This document shows positions 13,435 to 14,243 of a stretch of 14,243 nt of DNA, piece by piece. The stretch is from JBOGUF01 sp050696075. Its GTDB lineage: Bacteria; Chloroflexota; Chloroflexia; Thermomicrobiales; UBA6265. The notes beneath the pieces were generated by a model that was given only the letters and a program-made list of their open reading frames with translations, was not told where the DNA came from and ran no database searches. Positions within the stretch are counted from its first letter, which is position 1. Each line of letters begins with the position of its first letter. A program made the position numbers and the translations under genes. Where the stretch lies: NCBI GenBank assembly GCA_050696075.1, contig JBOGUF010000179.1:1-14243 (forward strand), given 5' to 3'.

Positions 13435-14243
13435 GTGACCCGTTTCGCGGTCGTTTGTTTGCTCCCGGCGCGGAATGCGGCGCGCGACCTGCCGGGGTTC
13501 TTCGCCTCGGCCGCGCGGGTTTGCGACGCGGTCGTCGCCCTCGACGACGGCAGCACGGACGAGACGGGGGCGTTGCTGCGCGACCAGCCGCTGGTGGCGA
13601 CGCTCTTGACGAATCCGATCCGGCCGGACTATCGGACGTGGGACGACGCCGGGAATCGAAACCGGCTCCTGGAGGCCGCGGGCGCGCTCGACCCGACCTG
13701 GATCATCTCGCTCGACGCCGACGAGCGGATCGACGAGGCCGACGCGGCCGCCCTGCGGCAGTTTTTGGAGACCGACGCGCTGCCCGGCTGCGCCTACGGC
13801 TTCCGGCACGTGCCGATGCGTGGCGACGGCGAGCACTTCCTGCCGCGCTACCAGTGGGTTTACCGCCTCTTCGCCTACGAGCCGGGGCAGCGCTTTCCCG
13901 ACCGCCGCCTCCACTTCCCACTGGTGCCGACGTCGATCCCGCGCGCCCTGTGGCTACGCACGACGCTGCGCATCCAGCACCTGGGCGGCATGACCGAGGA
14001 GCGGCGGGCGATCCGTTTCCAGAAGTATCTCGAAGCCGACCCGGCGCGGGAGTTCCAGACGGAATACGGCCACCTCCTTCACACCCCGGACCCGAGCGAG
14101 CTACGCCGTTGGGAGCCGCGGCCGGCGGGGCTGCCGGTCTTGCTCGGCGGCGAGGCGGCGAGGCGGCAAGGCGGCGAGGACGACTGGGGCGGCGAGGCGG
14201 CGAGGCGGCGAGGCAACAAGGAAAATGACGAGGACTCCTTGCC
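13435..14243 (+). CDS. Family-2 glycosyltransferase, 3' end outside the window
   Basis: The frame is open from GTG 13435 to the end of the window (269 complete codons). GGGAGG (13423-13428), 6 bases upstream, makes this an exceptionally good start. The N-terminus reads FAVVCLLPARNAARDLPGFF (4-23), followed by VVALDDGSTDET (33-44), the GT2 nucleotide-binding DD. WIISLDADERIDEADA (89-104) contains the metal-binding DAD, and an acceptor region YGFRHVPMRG...YQWVYRLFAYEPGQRF lies at 121-153. It probably transfers a sugar within the same glycan pathway; donor and acceptor are unknown. Residues 238-262 (GGEAARRQGGEDD, then GGEAARRRG) are encoded by an octanucleotide repeat array and look unlike a GT2 C-terminus. 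The catalytic part appears complete by about residue 230. Confidence 0.85.
   Translation, partial: MTRFAVVCLLPARNAARDLPGFFASAARVCDAVVALDDGSTDETGALLRDQPLVATLLTNPIRPDYRTWDDAGNRNRLLEAAGALDPTWIISLDADERIDEADAAALRQFLETDALPGCAYGFRHVPMRGDGEHFLPRYQWVYRLFAYEPGQRFPDRRLHFPLVPTSIPRALWLRTTLRIQHLGGMTEERRAIRFQKYLEADPAREFQTEYGHLLHTPDPSELRRWEPRPAGLPVLLGGEAARRQGGEDDWGGEAARRRGNKENDEDSL
14146..14219 (+). repeat. Octanucleotide tandem repeat array inside the family-2 glycosyltransferase frame
   Basis: Four tandem copies of GGCGGCGA or a one-base variant (14146-14177) are followed by a 10-base interruption and four more (14188-14219). The last copy has diverged to GGCAACAA. As a result a 22-base string recurs exactly 42 bases later (14146-14167 and 14188-14209). 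Since 8 is not a multiple of 3, gain or loss of one unit would shift the reading frame of the 3' end of the gene. Confidence 0.75.

Noticed and set aside
13401..14228. A 275-codon frame beginning at 13401 on the plus strand
   Set aside because: Its Arg/Ala/Gly-rich product has no domain. The GT2 motifs lie in the frame starting at GTG 13435, which has a strong ribosome site.

Overview
The window is a GC-rich bacterial chromosome segment (68% GC by eye, many GTG starts, clear purine-rich ribosome binding sites). It is occupied almost entirely by a cluster for making a cell-surface or secreted polysaccharide. Nothing in it fixes the taxon. The base composition, the start-codon habits and a short dispersed hairpin repeat near 13.3 kb would suit a Chloroflexota-like or similar high-GC lineage, but that is only an inference.

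Left and centre, minus strand (10436 down to 1): eleven genes all read leftwards. In transcription order they are: a short polyprenyl-phosphate sugar-1-phosphate transferase (chain initiation); a WcaI/WbuB-like family-4 glycosyltransferase; a GDP-mannose 3,5-epimerase; a Methyltransf_24-type methyltransferase; an FkbM-type methyltransferase; two further class I methyltransferases; a Wzx-type flippase; a family-2-like glycosyltransferase; a Wzy/WaaL-type O-antigen polymerase or ligase; and the first 42 codons of an NAD-dependent sugar epimerase/dehydratase that runs off the left edge. From the FkbM gene to the polymerase, five successive junctions overlap by one or four bases (TGATG, ATGA, GTGA, ATGA, TGATG), so this block is probably translated as a coupled unit.

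Middle (10437-11198): a 762-base divergent intergenic region. It holds a conspicuously AT-rich island (10681-10790, 43% GC), a weak candidate promoter facing the minus-strand operon, a 22-base perfect palindrome at 10899-10920, and two GC-rich inverted repeats, one in front of each flanking gene. I see no credible gene in it.

Right, plus strand (11199 to the end): a second family-4 glycosyltransferase; a protein of unknown function with a DUF4177-like C-terminus; a short hairpin repeat; and a family-2 glycosyltransferase that is open at the right edge. The coding sequence of the last gene ends, within the window, in an array of octanucleotide repeats.

How it fits together: the initiating transferase would load the first sugar phosphate onto undecaprenyl phosphate. 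The glycosyltransferases would extend the repeat unit, Wzx would flip it and Wzy would polymerise it. The GDP-mannose 3,5-epimerase points to L-galactose or L-gulose in the glycan, and the four adjacent methyltransferases point to heavy O-methylation. No chain-length regulator or outer-membrane export gene lies in the window. The most distinctive proposal is a methylated polysaccharide containing L-galactose or L-gulose, made by a bacterial relative of the plant vitamin C pathway enzyme.
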